NCBI GenBank assembly: GCA_026983755.1
Contig: JALSTL010000123.1
Location: 1 to 44,561 of the forward strand
DNA from: Melioribacteraceae bacterium
GTDB taxonomy: Bacteria > Bacteroidota > Ignavibacteria > Ignavibacteriales > Melioribacteraceae
Reading direction: 5' to 3'
DNA length: 44,561 bases
Of the stretch, positions 1 to 9,703 are shown one piece after another (positions within the stretch are counted from its first letter, which is position 1; every line of letters starts with the position of its first letter). The position numbers were made by a program, and so were the translations under genes. Below the pieces are notes generated by a model. It did no database searches and was not told where the DNA came from. It saw nothing but the letters and a program-made list of their open reading frames with translations.

Positions 1-285
1 TATTCGGAAAAATTATCTTTAATGCCGACAAGTATAATTGACAAAAAGAATCTGGAAACAATAAAAGATTTTGCCCTTGAAACAAAAAACATTATAATTG
101 CTTGGGGAAATCCGCCTAAAGGTTTGGCTAAAGAATACAATTTAATTAAAGAAAATGTTTTAAACGTTTTAAGAGAAAATAATAATAATATCTATTATAT
201 TCATAAATTATCGGCATTAGGTAATCCAAAACACGGACAAATTTGGGCTTATAAAGATAAAATGCTTAGATATAAATTTTATTGA
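1..285 (+). CDS. DUF1643 domain protein, C-terminal part (cut by window edge)
   Basis: The reading frame is open from base 1 and ends with TGA at 283-285, so only the last 94 or so residues are visible. The Met codon at 22 is probably internal. The visible part has the pattern of the DUF1643 family: a hydrophobic strand running into AWGNPPKG, a helix, then a short strand and a Gly-Asn-Pro-Lys-His motif (LSALGNPKHGQIW), which fits the Gly-x-Pro-x-His signature near the end of that family. DUF1643 proteins are short cytosolic proteins of unknown biochemical role, often carried in accessory regions. No terminator directly follows. The family call is fairly firm; the function is unknown. Confidence 0.65.
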   Translation, partial: YSEKLSLMPTSIIDKKNLETIKDFALETKNIIIAWGNPPKGLAKEYNLIKENVLNVLRENNNNIYYIHKLSALGNPKHGQIWAYKDKMLRYKFY

Positions 286-334
286 GAATTAAGCAACACT
301 CTTTTGTTTTTAAAATCCCGATTAAAAATTAAAA

Positions 335-366
335 CAAAAAAGGCCATCTTAAAAGACAGCCTTTTA
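335..366. terminator. Hairpin between convergent genes, probable bidirectional terminator
   Basis: AAAAAGGC at 337-344 pairs with GCCTTTT at 359-365 and the stem continues with TCTT/AAGA after a two-base mismatch. Read on the minus strand the stem is followed by a T-rich run. It lies 25 bases past the stop of the minus-strand response regulator and about 50 bases past the stop of the plus-strand DUF1643 gene, so it can serve both. Confidence 0.6.
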
Positions 367-390
367 CATTTTTTTAACAAACAAAAGGAA

Positions 391-888
391 TTAGTTTAAA
401 AATATTTTTCTATCAATTAAAGAAGTTTCTGAATTTAGTTTTTTTAATGTTTTGTTTTGTCTTTGTAACAACGTAATTCTAGATTCCAAATTTTTAACAT
501 TGGAAGCAAGCGTTCTATTTCTTTCATTCATTACTTTAGCAATCTTTTCCATAGTGGTTTCGATGTTAAAAGGTTTTAAAATATAATCTTTTACTCCAAG
601 TGCCAGAATTTTTTTTAACGATGCTTTTTCATTTACAGCAGAAATAATTATTACCGGAATATCTCGGTGCATTTTTCTAAGTCTTAATTCCTTTAAAAAT
701 TCATACCCGTCCATATTGGGCATCATATAGTCCAGCAAAATAAAATCCGGTCTGCTTATCGGCATTAATTTTAGGGCTTCTATTCCGTCTTTGGCTGTGT
801 AAACTTTACAATAAAATTTTCTTTTAAGAATATTTTTTAACAAAATTTGTGTGCCGCTGTTATCTTCAACTAATAAAACATTAAACAT
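391..888 (-). CDS. Response regulator: receiver domain with coiled-coil tail
   Basis: A 165-residue protein with one CheY-like receiver domain (residues 1-120). The acidic pair E8/D9, the phospho-acceptor D53 in the LLDYMMP strand, S83 and K105 in the LKPF turn are all present, so it should be phosphorylated by a histidine kinase. The tail (about 125-165) is rich in Leu, Lys and Asn with heptad-like spacing and has no DNA-binding or enzymatic domain, which suggests output by protein contact. The ATG is preceded by a GGGGG-rich ribosome site. It follows a small membrane protein gene at 26 bases on the same strand, probably as one transcript ending at the 335-366 hairpin. The partner kinase is not defined; the histidine kinase at 2144-2911 is only a neighbour candidate. 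Confidence 0.88.
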   Translation of the reverse strand: MFNVLLVEDNSGTQILLKNILKRKFYCKVYTAKDGIEALKLMPISRPDFILLDYMMPNMDGYEFLKELRLRKMHRDIPVIIISAVNEKASLKKILALGVKDYILKPFNIETTMEKIAKVMNERNRTLASNVKNLESRITLLQRQNKTLKKLNSETSLIDRKIFLN

Positions 889-914
889 TTTATCCCCCTA
901 ATGATAAAATAATT

Positions 915-1187
915 TCAGAAATACCTTTTACCGTTTTCTAATAACCACAATAAACTTATAAAAGTTGTTATTAAAAAACCAAAAAATGCTAAAGTAAAAT
1001 CACCTGTGGTTAGTCTGTGTGAAACAACATAAATTATTGTAGCTAAAAAATCGGATTTTATATTTTGCGATTGTGTTACTATAGTATAATTTATTAACCT
1101 CACAAATATTACAAATAATATCGATATAATATAACCTAACAATCCGATTAATGAACTTTTTAATAATAATTTTATAAAACTAAACAT
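915..1187 (-). CDS. Small two-helix membrane protein, unknown
   Basis: A 90-residue protein with two likely membrane spans (about residues 8-32 and 66-84) joined by a polar stretch, and a short basic C-terminus. I recognise no family. It sits 26 bases upstream of the response regulator in the same orientation, so the two are probably co-transcribed. No strong ribosome site is visible before the ATG. The coding call rests on length, hydrophobic pattern and operon position. Confidence 0.5.
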   Translation of the reverse strand: MFSFIKLLLKSSLIGLLGYIISILFVIFVRLINYTIVTQSQNIKSDFLATIIYVVSHRLTTGDFTLAFFGFLITTFISLLWLLENGKRYF

Positions 1188-1825
1188 GATGCTTACCGAT
1201 TTTTTTTTGTATTAAAATTACAAACCGCAAATAATAGCAATCAAAATTATTGTCTGTGATAGGCAACACAAAAAAAATTCGATGTATCAAAATATTTGTT
1301 TCTTACTGAAGCATAAAAATTCTATCGATTAAATTTCATTGCTTTAAAAAAGAATGCAGAGAAAATTTATTTGAGCAAAAAATAATATCAGAATTTGGGA
1401 GAAAGAAAATTAAGATTTGAAAGTTCGGATAAATTTTAGGAGAAAAAATTTAAATGGGAAACTAAAAAGCAAACTATTAACCAAAAAATTTTTAATGTTT
1501 TTAAATTTTATTTTAGTTCATAAAAAAATATTTATCGTATAGTTTAATGTTCTTATAGCTGAAAATTTTCCGAATTTCTTTGAGTCATTTTTATACACTT
1601 TCTCAAATTTAATTAAAATATTGATAAATACTCTATTAACAAAAACTATAATCCGCCATTATCTTTAATTAAAATTATAATTTTATATGCCCAAAACCCT
1701 TTTTAAAAAAATTGTACGATAAAAATTTTTTGAAAAATAATTGGCATACAAGTTGGTAAGTACCTACAAAATAACATTAGCAAAAAGGCTAAGTTTCATT
1801 CTTTTATAAATGGGAGTATAATAAA
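1188..1825. other. Long intergenic stretch with no recognised gene
   Basis: About 640 very AT-rich bases between the start of the minus-strand membrane protein and the plus-strand 72-codon gene, so promoters for both directions must lie here. I see no tRNA, no conserved RNA and no open frame of useful size. Near the right end, TTGGCATACAAGTTGG at 1741-1756 resembles a sigma-54 -24/-12 element (GG, ten bases, then GG instead of GC). A short palindrome GGTA-AG-TACC overlaps it at 1755-1764. Both are weak. Confidence 0.4.
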
Positions 1826-2044
1826 ATGGAACTATATTACGAAACATCTTTAACGGCATACATTCTATTACAAGAAGTGGAAAAAGAACTTAATATCAAA
1901 GAAACACCGCAAGAATCCAGAAAGAACGGTAATTTCAAAAAAATTCTTAAATATTGTAATAAAATAATTGAAAAAAGATATCCTAACCAAGAACATCAAA
2001 TTAAACTAAAAACATATATAGAAAATATCTTTTATCAAGACTGA
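1826..2044 (+). CDS. Small charged protein, unknown
   Basis: A 72-residue, mostly helical and lysine-rich protein with no membrane span, no cysteines and no family I recognise. GGGAG at 1811-1815 gives a good ribosome site about ten bases before the ATG, which supports real translation. It is followed at 2070-2121 by a large imperfect hairpin and, 99 bases after its stop, by a histidine kinase in the same direction. It may share that kinase's regulation; nothing more can be said. Confidence 0.5.
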   Translation: MELYYETSLTAYILLQEVEKELNIKETPQESRKNGNFKKILKYCNKIIEKRYPNQEHQIKLKTYIENIFYQD

Positions 2045-2069
2045 TTTAAGTTTAAATAAAAAAAGTTTA

Positions 2070-2121
2070 AGTGTGTTTCATATCATTGCATTATTATAAT
2101 AAATAATGCTAATTGCACACT
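2070..2121. other. Two-part inverted repeat between the 72-aa gene and the histidine kinase
   Basis: An outer arm AGTGTG (2070-2075) pairs with CACACT (2116-2121), and inside it GCATTATT (2088-2095) pairs with AATAATGC (2102-2109) around a six-base loop. There is no T run after it, so it is not a normal terminator. It could be an attenuator or processing site between the small gene and the kinase gene, or an operator. Confidence 0.35.
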
Positions 2122-2143
2122 CAAATAAAAACTAAATAATATA

Positions 2144-2911
2144 ATGGATTCACTTTTAAAAAAAATACCGGCAACGGATGTTTCCGGAAATTCAATTGTC
2201 AATAAAAAAGAACTATTTTCTTCCGGTTACGAAACTGAATCGGAAAATAAAAAATTCTTTTCCATTGTTTCACATAATATAAAAAATCCGTTTTCAACCT
2301 TGCTTGGTTTCACGGAACTTTTATTTGAAGACTTTGATCAACTTGATGATACCGAAAAAAAATTTTATTTAAACGAAATTAAAAAATCCGCTAATTATAC
2401 GTATCGTTACATCGAAAAATTTTTTGAATGGATTTACTACAAAACGGGTAAAATTAAATTAGAATTTCAGGCAATTAATGTTAATCGAACAATAAATAAA
2501 ATTGTTGAAACATTTACATCCAACTCTAAAATAATTATCGAAAACAATATTGACAAAAATTTAACTGTTTATGCAGATTTATATTCTTTCGAAAAAATAT
2601 TTTATAATCTTATAGAAAACGGAATAAAATTTTCCGAACCAAACACCAAAATTGAATTATTCGGCCGAAAATTAAATAACAAAATAGAAATATCGGTAAA
2701 AGATAACGGAACGGGTATTTCAAAAAACGACATTAAAAATTTATTCGATATTTCAATTGATCCAACTTTAATCGGTTCAAATAAAAATAAAGGAACGGGT
2801 TTAGGTTTAATTTTAACAAAGGAACTAATCATTTTAAATAATGGTATAATAACAGTTGAAAGTTCACCGGGTAAGGGAAGTACTTTTTCCGTTACATTAC
2901 CCAAAAATTAA
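2144..2911 (+). CDS. Sensor histidine kinase without a sensor domain
   Basis: A 255-residue cytoplasmic kinase. After about 35 unstructured residues comes a HisKA helix with the phospho-accepting His44 (motif SHNIKNPF), then a HATPase_c domain with an N box (NLIENGIKFS, about 155-164), G1 box DNGTGI (187-192) and G2 box GTGLGL (217-222). There is no transmembrane segment, PAS or GAF domain, so the input must come from a partner protein or the short N-terminus. The N-terminal sequence FFSIVSHNIKNPF is of the type common in Bacteroidota and Ignavibacteria kinases. No response regulator is directly adjacent on this strand; the receiver protein at 391-888 is the nearest. There is no strong ribosome site before the ATG. 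Confidence 0.88.
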   Translation: MDSLLKKIPATDVSGNSIVNKKELFSSGYETESENKKFFSIVSHNIKNPFSTLLGFTELLFEDFDQLDDTEKKFYLNEIKKSANYTYRYIEKFFEWIYYKTGKIKLEFQAINVNRTINKIVETFTSNSKIIIENNIDKNLTVYADLYSFEKIFYNLIENGIKFSEPNTKIELFGRKLNNKIEISVKDNGTGISKNDIKNLFDISIDPTLIGSNKNKGTGLGLILTKELIILNNGIITVESSPGKGSTFSVTLPKN

Positions 2912-3016
2912 AATAATAATAAAATTCGAATATGAATTTACTTACTATTTTCAAAATAAAAGAAATTTCGATAATAAATTTTCGGGTTCTTATTTAATAT
3001 AACCTAAAGGAGCACC

Positions 3017-3220
3017 ATGGCAAATATAACATTGGAAGAAGCCAACAATTTTGCTTCAAAGTATTTTAAGTTATTAATAGATAGACATATTGAACAAGGA
3101 TTTTCCGCAAAAGTTATTGAAAAAAAAGAAAGTGCTAAAAACAATAATAATTCAACCTACTATTTGGTTTTTCAAAATGCAGAAAATAAAGTTAAATATT
3201 ACAAATTAATACCTAGTTAG
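3017..3220 (+). CDS. Small soluble protein, unknown
   Basis: A 67-residue protein with an N-terminal helix followed by alternating strands, ending KYYKLIPS. I recognise no family. A strong ribosome site, AAAGGAG at 3006-3012, lies just before the ATG, and a textbook terminator follows at 3250-3280, so it is very likely a separate, well translated single-gene unit. This is stronger evidence for a real gene than for most small frames here. Confidence 0.65.
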   Translation: MANITLEEANNFASKYFKLLIDRHIEQGFSAKVIEKKESAKNNNNSTYYLVFQNAENKVKYYKLIPS

Positions 3221-3249
3221 TTTTAGCAAAATTAATTTGTAAACTTAAA

Positions 3250-3280
3250 AAAAAGACCGGTATAATTACCGGTCTTTTTG
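3250..3280 (+). terminator. Intrinsic terminator of the 67-aa gene
   Basis: A 13-base-pair perfect stem, AAAAAGACCGGTA (3250-3262) with TACCGGTCTTTTT (3267-3279), a four-base loop and a following T-rich run. It lies 30 bases after the stop codon. Confidence 0.9.
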
Positions 3281-3439
3281 TTTTTAAATTCATATTATGT
3301 AATTCATATCACAATATTACCGCCAAAATACAATTTTTTAACTTTCCCTTGATTCAGCTCACAATTTTTTAAATAAATTGCTCTTATTTGAAAATAGAAA
3401 ATTTTTTTAATAAAGCTGTTTTGAAAATGTGAGGTAATT

Positions 3440-3874
3440 GTGAAAAAAAATAATTCGCTTGTAATATTGGTATTAATTGTAATTGCCGTTTTTTTTCTTT
3501 CTTACAGTAGTTACAATTTAGGCAAAGATGTATCGGATAATAATTTAGGGCCGCTTATGATGGTAATGAACATAGACAGTAATTTTGTAACAACAGGTAT
3601 ATACGAAACATTACCGAACAATATAAAAAAAACCATACAATTTTATATAGCGGATACACCAACGGTAGTAAAAGATGTTAAACTTTATGCCGAAGTTAAA
3701 TATGCAACTGTTGCCGGCAAACAAGTAAATTTTTCCAAAGGTAAAATATGGAACTTAATAAAACAGGAAAGAATTTTTCAAAGGAAATTAAATACAGAGC
3801 CTAAAAAAAACAAAAATCAAAAAGAAAAAGAAAATATTCCGCAAAGCGGAGTTGCAGTGATAATAAACAAATAA
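3440..3874 (+). CDS. Single-span membrane-anchored protein, unknown
   Basis: A 144-residue protein with an N-terminal membrane anchor (about residues 8-24, no clear signal peptidase site), a mid-part predicted to form strands, and a lysine-rich low-complexity stretch at about 117-132. The start is GTG, supported by GAGG at 3431-3434. It lies 35 bases upstream of the STAS-domain gene on the same strand, so the two are probably an operon. One reading is an inner-membrane protein with a periplasmic domain working with the STAS protein. No family is recognised. Confidence 0.6.
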   Translation: MKKNNSLVILVLIVIAVFFLSYSSYNLGKDVSDNNLGPLMMVMNIDSNFVTTGIYETLPNNIKKTIQFYIADTPTVVKDVKLYAEVKYATVAGKQVNFSKGKIWNLIKQERIFQRKLNTEPKKNKNQKEKENIPQSGVAVIINK

Positions 3875-3909
3875 ATTAAAAATAAATTCACAAAATATGA
3901 GGTGTTAAA

Positions 3910-4338
3910 ATGAGAGAGAGCCTATTCAAAAAAACCGGACAAAACGGAGTTCATGTTAGTAAAAACTATAACGAATCCGTATTAACAACAAAATTTACCA
4001 GCATTTACGATTCCAACAGCGACAATACCGTAATAATGCTTAATGTAGAGAGAGCAACCGTATATGAAGCTAAAGAATTTATAGAATATGTTTCAAACAT
4101 TATAAATGATGGTAAAAACCGAATAATTATCGATTTGGAAAATGTATATTTTCTTGATTCGGTATTTTTTGGCGCTATGATTAAATTATTAAAAATTGCC
4201 AATAAAGATGGCGGATATATTAGATTAATTGCCGAAAAGAAGAGTAAACCGGAACTATTATCCATAAGTAATTTCGATGGTATTTTTGAACTTTATCCAA
4301 ATCTTTTTGCCGCTATTTCAGGTAAAAAAGCCGGTTAA
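3910..4338 (+). CDS. STAS-domain protein (anti-sigma factor antagonist-like)
   Basis: A 142-residue protein. After about 38 variable residues it shows the STAS fold: a strand (VIMLNVE), a helix, a central strand IIIDLENVYFLDS with the phosphorylatable-position serine S84 in the LDS motif, then FFGAMIKLLK and a further strand-helix pair. SpoIIAA/RsbV-type proteins bind anti-sigma kinases or phosphatases and are switched by phosphorylation of this serine. GAGGTG lies before the ATG. No anti-sigma kinase is next to it, so the partner is encoded elsewhere, or it acts with the membrane protein upstream. The fold call is firm; the specific pathway is not known. Confidence 0.8.
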   Translation: MRESLFKKTGQNGVHVSKNYNESVLTTKFTSIYDSNSDNTVIMLNVERATVYEAKEFIEYVSNIINDGKNRIIIDLENVYFLDSVFFGAMIKLLKIANKDGGYIRLIAEKKSKPELLSISNFDGIFELYPNLFAAISGKKAG

Positions 4339-4434
4339 AATTTAAAAATAAACTATCTAAACTTAAAATGTTGGAAAATCTTTATCGATTATTCCAAACA
4401 TCTTAGAAAAAAATTAATTCGTAAAAACTCTGTG

Positions 4435-4505
4435 CGGATCGGGCGAAATACATATAAAAAATATATGCTCTCTCCTAAAGATAATTTTGTCCGGTCCGTG
4501 TTTTT
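4435..4505 (+). terminator. Long G/C-containing hairpin followed by T run: terminator or small structured RNA
   Basis: CGGATCGGGCGAAAT at 4435-4449 pairs over 15 positions with ATTTTGTCCGGTCCG at 4484-4498, with three G-T wobbles and no mismatches, in a region otherwise very AT-rich. The enclosed 34 bases contain a second small stem (CATATA at 4451-4456 with TATATG at 4462-4467). TTTTT follows at 4501-4505. The hairpin starts almost 100 bases after the STAS stop, which is far for a simple terminator, and lies just upstream of a promoter-like sequence for the next gene. Confidence 0.5.
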
Positions 4506-4539
4506 ATTACCTTTCTTTTATACAAATCCGCATTATTAG

Positions 4540-4571
4540 TTTGGTCAATTTTCAATTAAACGTTATATTTG
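4540..4571 (+). promoter_or_regulatory. Candidate Bacteroidota-type promoter of the 673-aa gene
   Basis: TTTG at 4540-4543, 20 bases, then TATATTTG at 4564-4571 matches the known Bacteroidota primary-sigma pattern (-33 TTTG, -7 TAnnTTTG). Transcription would begin near 4577, about 50 bases before the ATG at 4627. Confidence 0.5.
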
Positions 4572-4626
4572 TTTTAATATATATTTATACTTGGTAATTT
4601 TTTCCAAAAGCTACAGGTTATTTATA

Positions 4627-7636
<3,010 letters not shown>

Positions 7637-7780
7637 TACTCCACTATTTTTCTATTGAATGAATGGGAAAAATATTTATCATAATTTGTTTTAATAAAAA
7701 AATTCGTAGATTCATCCGGTTATGTTACTTGAAGTTAGAATTAATATTATATAATTTTATAATTCTCTAAAAAAAATTTT

Positions 7781-7854
7781 GGCGGGGTAGCTCAGTTGGT
7801 TAGAGCAGTGGAATCATAATCCACGTGTCGGGGGTTCGAATCCCTCCCCCGCTA
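7781..7854 (+). tRNA. tRNA with CAU anticodon (elongator Met or Ile2)
   Basis: A complete 74-base cloverleaf: acceptor GGCGGGG (7781-7787) with CCCCGCT (7847-7853; the first pair is G-T), discriminator A7854, D arm GCTC/GAGC, anticodon stem GTGGA/TCCAC with loop ATCATAA (anticodon CAT at 7815-7817), and T arm around TTCGAAT. CCA is not encoded. The anticodon stem lacks the three G-C pairs of initiator tRNA and the 1-72 position is paired, so it is not tRNA-fMet. A CAU anticodon could also be the lysidine-modified isoleucine tRNA; the overall form favours elongator Met but does not settle it. Confidence 0.93.
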
Positions 7855-7873
7855 CAAACATTTGAGGAAAATT

Positions 7874-8245
7874 ATGTACACATTTTTAATTACCGTTTCA
7901 ATCATTATTGCTATTTTATTAATCATTGTTGTTCTTTTACAAGCCAGTAAAGGCGACGGACTTTCCGGCACAATCGGCGGTGGTGTTGGCGGTTTCGGTA
8001 CCGCATTCGGCGCAAGAAGAACGGCTGATTTCCTAAGTAAAGCCACTTGGTGGTTGGGCGGAAGTTTAATGGTTTTGGCAATTATAATTAATCTTTTCTT
8101 TTTACCCGGACAAACAACCAAAGGTGAAAGAGAAAGCATTATTCAAAGTTCCAGTTCGCAAACCGTACCCTCCACACCGGTTTTACCCAAAGAAACCTTA
8201 CCGAAAGAAAACAAAAATTTACCCGAACCTAACAGCAAAAAATAA
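7874..8245 (+). CDS. secG: Preprotein translocase subunit SecG
   Basis: A 123-residue inner-membrane protein with two spans (about 2-22 and 50-72) joined by the conserved cytosolic loop with LLQASKGDGLSG and the Gly/Phe-rich segment GGVGGFGTAFG. SecG supports SecYE/SecA protein export. The C-terminal Ser/Pro/Glu-rich tail (about 80-123) is variable. The start at 7874 is chosen over an upstream TTG because GAGG at 7864-7867 has the right spacing. The ribosome site begins only 10 bases after the tRNA gene, so both are likely on one transcript. A hairpin at 8254-8286 follows the stop. Confidence 0.93.
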   Translation: MYTFLITVSIIIAILLIIVVLLQASKGDGLSGTIGGGVGGFGTAFGARRTADFLSKATWWLGGSLMVLAIIINLFFLPGQTTKGERESIIQSSSSQTVPSTPVLPKETLPKENKNLPEPNSKK

Positions 8246-8253
8246 AAATTTTA

Positions 8254-8286
8254 AAAGGCGGAATGTGTAACTAATTTTCCGCCTTT
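8254..8286 (+). terminator. Hairpin after secG, probable terminator
   Basis: AAAGGCGGAA (8254-8263) pairs perfectly with TTCCGCCTTT (8277-8286) around a 13-base loop. The T run is short (TTT inside the stem arm), so termination strength is uncertain. It lies 9 bases past the stop codon. Confidence 0.7.
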
Positions 8287-8309
8287 AAATTCCATTTAGA
8301 ATATTTTTT

Positions 8310-8339
8310 TTTGACTTTAGAAATATAAAAGTTATTTTG
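8310..8339 (+). promoter_or_regulatory. Candidate promoter of the LOG-family gene
   Basis: TTTG at 8310-8313 and TTATTTTG at 8332-8339, 18 bases apart, differ by one base from the Bacteroidota -33/-7 pattern. The site lies between the secG hairpin and the ATG at 8378, where a promoter is needed. Confidence 0.35.
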
Positions 8340-8377
8340 AACTTTAAATTTTTCTTCAATTGTGGAACTTACTTATT

Positions 8378-9223
8378 ATGAACAAAACAAATTTACCCCA
8401 AAAAGCTTATGAAAATTCCGAGTTTATCAATTCAGTTAATGCTCGACCACTAAGGATACTTGCTGAATTTTTGGAACCGGAATACCGTTTTAAGAAAAAT
8501 AATATAGTTGATACAATTGTATTTTTCGGTTCTGCAAGATTACGTTCCCTAAAAGAAGCAAAAAAATTATTAAAGGAATTTAAGAAAACACATAATGTAA
8601 ATTCGCGAAATTATAAAAAACGATTAAAAGAGTTACAAACTTTGGTTAAAAACTCTCGATATTATGAAGATGCAGTTAAATTATCGGAAAAGCTTACAAA
8701 TTGGTCTATGCATTTGCCAACAAACGAAGAAAAAAGATTTATTATTTGTAGCGGTGGTGGACCCGGTATAATGGAAGCCGCCAACAAAGGCGCAAAAAAA
8801 GCCGGAGGTTATTCTATCGGGTTAAATATAAGTATTCCTTACGAACAATTTGTTAATAAATATGTTAAAAAAGAATTGGCTTTTGAATTTCATTACTTTT
8901 TTATGCGTAAATTCTGGTTCGCTTATTTAGCTAAAGCTTTAATTATTTTTCCCGGCGGTTTCGGTACTTTGGATGAATTTATGGAAATTTTAACGCTAAT
9001 CCAAACAGGTAAAATAAAAAAAGAAATGAAAGTTATTATTTACGATAAAAATTATTGGAATAATATAATTAACTTTCAAGCTTTACTTGATAATGGAATG
9101 ATAAACAAAAAAGATCTTAAGTTAGTTGACTTTTGCAGCAGTGTTGATGAAATGTTCGAAAAAATTATTGCACATTTCGAAAAATTCTATTTGCATAAAA
9201 ACGGGAATAAAAAAACCGGTTGA
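8378..9223 (+). CDS. LOG-family (TIGR00730-type) nucleoside monophosphate phosphoribohydrolase
   Basis: A 281-residue cytosolic protein. It has the two LOG signatures: SGGGPGIMEAANKGA around residue 130 and PGGFGTLDE around residue 195, which bind the phosphate and ribose of the substrate. This family was long misnamed lysine decarboxylase; characterised members cleave nucleoside 5'-monophosphates to base and ribose phosphate. It is longer than plant LOG proteins because of an extra N-terminal region of about 100 residues with a charged helical insert (about 57-100), as in the bacterial PpnN-like group, but it is too short for true PpnN. The ATG at 8378 is preferred to a TTG at 8360. The TGA stop lies in a terminator stem-loop. 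Family firm; substrate unknown. Confidence 0.85.
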   Translation: MNKTNLPQKAYENSEFINSVNARPLRILAEFLEPEYRFKKNNIVDTIVFFGSARLRSLKEAKKLLKEFKKTHNVNSRNYKKRLKELQTLVKNSRYYEDAVKLSEKLTNWSMHLPTNEEKRFIICSGGGPGIMEAANKGAKKAGGYSIGLNISIPYEQFVNKYVKKELAFEFHYFFMRKFWFAYLAKALIIFPGGFGTLDEFMEILTLIQTGKIKKEMKVIIYDKNYWNNIINFQALLDNGMINKKDLKLVDFCSSVDEMFEKIIAHFEKFYLHKNGNKKTG

Positions 9224-9235
9224 ATAACCGGTTTT
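9212..9235. terminator. Bidirectional terminator shared by LOG gene and rpsU, carrying both stop codons
   Basis: AAAACCGGTT (9212-9221) and AACCGGTTTT (9226-9235) form a perfect 10-bp stem with a GAAT loop; flanking A and T runs serve both directions. The TGA of the LOG gene (9221-9223) starts in the stem and enters the loop, and the TAA of rpsU (minus strand, 9236-9234) overlaps the other stem end. Confidence 0.9.
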
Positions 9236-9431
9236 AATTCTTAGATTTTAAATTCTCTTTATATGCTCGCCGTTTCGCTTTAATTCGTTCCATTCTTTTT
9301 TCTACCGATGGCTTTGTAAAAAAAGCTCTTTTTTTATATTCCTTTAAAATGCCGGAACGTTCGTATTTTTTCTTAAATCGTTTTAACGCTCTATCAATAT
9401 TTTCATTTTCTGAGATGTTTATTCCTACCAA
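9234..9431 (-). CDS. rpsU: Ribosomal protein bS21
   Basis: A 65-residue, very basic protein with the bS21 pattern: a short N-terminal strand, ENIDRALKRFKKKYERSG, then a long Arg/Lys-rich helix with KPSVEKRMERIKAKRRA. bS21 binds 16S rRNA near the anti-Shine-Dalgarno end of the 30S subunit and affects initiation. The start codon is TTG at 9431, supported by AGGTGG at the correct distance upstream and by the lack of another start before residue 47. A sigma-70-type promoter fits at 9480-9508. It converges on the LOG gene through a shared terminator. Confidence 0.95.
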   Translation of the reverse strand: MVGINISENENIDRALKRFKKKYERSGILKEYKKRAFFTKPSVEKRMERIKAKRRAYKENLKSKN

Positions 9432-9479
9432 TTTTTACCACCTGTTTCTAACTTTATTTAATAAAAAATTATAGCTTTA

Positions 9480-9508
9480 AATTTACACAATAACATAACT
9501 TTTGTCAA
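9480..9508 (-). promoter_or_regulatory. Candidate sigma-70-like promoter of rpsU
   Basis: On the minus strand TTGACA (9508-9503), 17 bases, then TAAATT (9485-9480). The leader to the TTG start would be about 40 bases. The same pair of hexamers precedes the histidine kinase at 40051. Confidence 0.5.
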
Positions 9509-9703
9509 CACTTATTGTTACCTAAACAATAAACCAAATTTTTTAGTAGCAATAAAACAAAGCGGGAAAGGTATTAAAAAAAATTTATTACTTTAAATAA
9601 TTAAAAAAATTATGTTATTTTGTCAGGCAAATAATTTATAATTCTCATTAAATTATAAAATAATCACTAATTAGATTTAATATATTTCCTGTATGGGGTT
9701 TTT

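Noticed and set aside
1741..1756. Sigma-54 -24/-12 promoter
   Set aside because: The -12 element reads GG instead of GC, the case rests on one match, and no sigma-54 activator is in the window.
4591..4626. TTG start for the 673-aa protein
   Set aside because: It lies only about 14 bases after the likely transcript start and lacks a ribosome site; the ATG at 4627 is a better candidate, though this is not certain.
7781..7854. Initiator tRNA-fMet
   Set aside because: The 1-72 position is paired (G-T) and the anticodon stem lacks three consecutive G-C pairs, so it is not an initiator.
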